Position numbers and translations under genes: made by a program. The notes beneath the pieces are model-generated. The model saw only the letters and a program-made list of their open reading frames with translations, had not been told where the DNA came from and did not search any database. DNA of 14,841 nucleotides from Oscillospiraceae bacterium (GTDB lineage Bacteria; Bacillota; Clostridia; Oscillospirales; Oscillospiraceae): NCBI GenBank assembly GCA_017399325.1, contig JAFQDY010000152.1, positions 1-14,841 on the forward strand. Reading direction: 5' to 3'. This document shows positions 13,670 to 14,841 of this stretch, piece after piece. Numbering within the stretch: position 1 is the first letter of the stretch; every line of letters begins with the position of its first letter.

Positions 13670-14841
13670 ATGGCGAAGACAAAAACGGTATTTTTCTGTA
13701 CCGCCTGCGGGAATGAAAGTCCCAAATGGATGGGCCAGTGTTCTACCTGCGGCGCTTGGAATACAATGGTCGAACACGAAGACCGTCCAAGCCCGATCAG
13801 CCGCGGAAAATCTGCCCCTGTTGGCATCAGCAGAGATCCGCAAAAGTTAACAGAAGTCGACACAGGCAATGAGGTTCGTTTCTCAACAGGTATGAGCGAA
13901 CTGGACCGTGTTCTTGGCAGCGGTGCAGTAGAAGGCAGCCTGATTTTAGTGGGCGGCGCGCCGGGAATCGGCAAATCTACACTGCTTTTGCAGATCTGTA
14001 ACAGTTTATGTCTGGACAGAAGTGTACTTTACGTTTCCGGCGAAGAGAGTGAACGACAACTAAAATTACGGGCAGACAGACTTTCCGTTTCGCCAGATTC
14101 GTTGTATATTCTCTCGGAAACCCGCCTTACTGACATACTGGAGTCCGTAGAATCAACAAAGCCGGACATTGTCATTGTTGATTCTATTCAAACATTATAC
14201 AACGAGCTGAACGATTCTACACCCGGCAGTATTTCTCAGGTAAAAGACTGCACGATGGCGCTTATGCAACTATCTAAATCCAAAGGCATCACTGTTTTTG
14301 TGGTGGGTCACATCAATAAAGACGGCGCCATTGCAGGTCCGAAAGTGCTGGAACATATGGTGGATTGCGTGCTGTATTTTGAGGGCGACGCCAATTCGCC
14401 GTATCGGCTTTTGCGCGCAGCAAAGAACCGCTTTGGTTCGACCAATGAGATCGGTGTTTTTGAAATGGCTGATAAGGGCCTTGTAGAAGTGCCTAATCCG
14501 TCAAAAATGCTGCTGGATGGCCGTCCGCAAGGAGCTCCAGGCACTTGCGTTGCCTGCATTATGGAAGGCACAAGACCGGTGCTGGCTGAAGTGCAGGCTC
14601 TGGTCTCCAAATCCAGTTTTCAGAACCCCAGGCGCACCGCAGACGGCTTTGATTTCAATCGTGCGGTTCTGCTTATGGCGGTTGCCGAAAAGCGTGCAAA
14701 TTTGAAATTGAGCGCCTTTGACGCCTATATCAATGTGATTGGCGGCCTACACTTGGATGAACCCGGCGCAGACTTGCCGGTAGTCTTGGCAATCGCATCG
14801 TCCTACCGGGATACACCGGTGGACAAGAATCTGGTTGCCAT
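13670..14841 (+). CDS. radA: DNA repair protein RadA (Sms), C-terminus outside window
   Basis: RadA is a RecA-like, DnaB-type hexameric ATPase that drives branch migration of recombination intermediates and aids repair. The frame starts at the ATG at 13670 (AAGGAGA at 13654-13660) and runs off the right edge; 390 residues are visible. A C4 zinc finger sits at the N-terminus (C10, C13, C24, C27). Walker A is GGAPGIGKST (95-104), with Ala where many RadAs have Asp or Glu, and Walker B is IVIVDSIQT (167-175). The RadA-specific KNRFG motif is at 252-256. The Lon-like C-terminal domain begins near residue 290 and includes VSKSSFQNPRRTADGFDFNR. The gene is truncated only by the window edge. Confidence 0.96.
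   Translation, partial: MAKTKTVFFCTACGNESPKWMGQCSTCGAWNTMVEHEDRPSPISRGKSAPVGISRDPQKLTEVDTGNEVRFSTGMSELDRVLGSGAVEGSLILVGGAPGIGKSTLLLQICNSLCLDRSVLYVSGEESERQLKLRADRLSVSPDSLYILSETRLTDILESVESTKPDIVIVDSIQTLYNELNDSTPGSISQVKDCTMALMQLSKSKGITVFVVGHINKDGAIAGPKVLEHMVDCVLYFEGDANSPYRLLRAAKNRFGSTNEIGVFEMADKGLVEVPNPSKMLLDGRPQGAPGTCVACIMEGTRPVLAEVQALVSKSSFQNPRRTADGFDFNRAVLLMAVAEKRANLKLSAFDAYINVIGGLHLDEPGADLPVVLAIASSYRDTPVDKNLVA

Noticed and set aside
13765..13774. Possible loss of RadA function from Ala in the Walker A loop (residue 97)
   Set aside because: The position varies among RadA proteins (Asp, Glu, Asn) and the essential GxGKST part is intact.
1..14841. A previously undescribed defence, mobile or biosynthetic system
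   Set aside because: Every gene belongs to a recognisable housekeeping, transport or sporulation family in a syntenic order known from other Firmicutes; I saw no CRISPR repeats, transposase, integrase, reverse transcriptase, toxin-antitoxin pair or long unexplained repeat.

Overview
This window comes from the chromosome of an endospore-forming Clostridia-type Firmicute. The evidence is a complete eight-gene spoIIIA operon, a cotJ spore-coat operon and cwlD, set among low-to-mid GC housekeeping genes with strong AGGAGG-type ribosome binding sites. Gene content and order (spoIIIA, asp23-family, nusB, ..., xseA, xseB, ispA) match the conserved Firmicute block around the B. subtilis spoIIIA-yqhY-nusB-xseAB-ispA region. 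I would guess an Oscillospiraceae/Ruminococcaceae-like gut or rumen organism, but the sequence alone does not settle this.

Layout. (1) 1-944: C-terminal part of an FtsK/SpoIIIE DNA translocase, cut by the window edge. (2) 1045-1710: an ECF-transporter S component, closed by a strong terminator. (3) 1822-6336: spoIIIAA to spoIIIAH, tightly packed with several start/stop overlaps, preceded by a possible mother-cell sigma-E-type promoter and followed by a strong terminator. (4) 6407-11739: a vegetative-type promoter, then Asp23-family gene, nusB, a TsaD-like M22 paralogue, xseA, xseB, ispA and a Gfo/Idh/MocA oxidoreductase, probably co-transcribed up to a hairpin at 11715. (5) 11744-12787, reverse strand: cotJC and a gene fusing CotJA-like and CotJB-like parts. 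(6) 12904-13611: cwlD, divergent from cotJ. (7) 13670 to the end: radA, cut by the window edge, with its own near-consensus sigma-A promoter.

How the genes work together. The spoIIIA genes build the mother-cell half of the SpoIIIA-SpoIIQ channel that feeds the engulfed forespore. CotJ proteins are mother-cell coat components, including a manganese-catalase-like enzyme. CwlD makes muramic lactam in the spore cortex. An FtsK/SpoIIIE protein may move the chromosome during division or sporulation. The nusB-xse-ispA block covers rRNA antitermination, DNA processing and isoprenoid synthesis.

The largest gap without a gene is about 150 bases (6337-6486), and it holds a terminator and a promoter. 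I see no CRISPR array, mobile element, rRNA or tRNA, and no defence or other unknown system. The most interesting points are modest: the CotJA-CotJB fusion, a pair of divergent sporulation-type promoter boxes forming an inverted repeat, and the TsaD-like paralogue inside the nusB-xseA operon.
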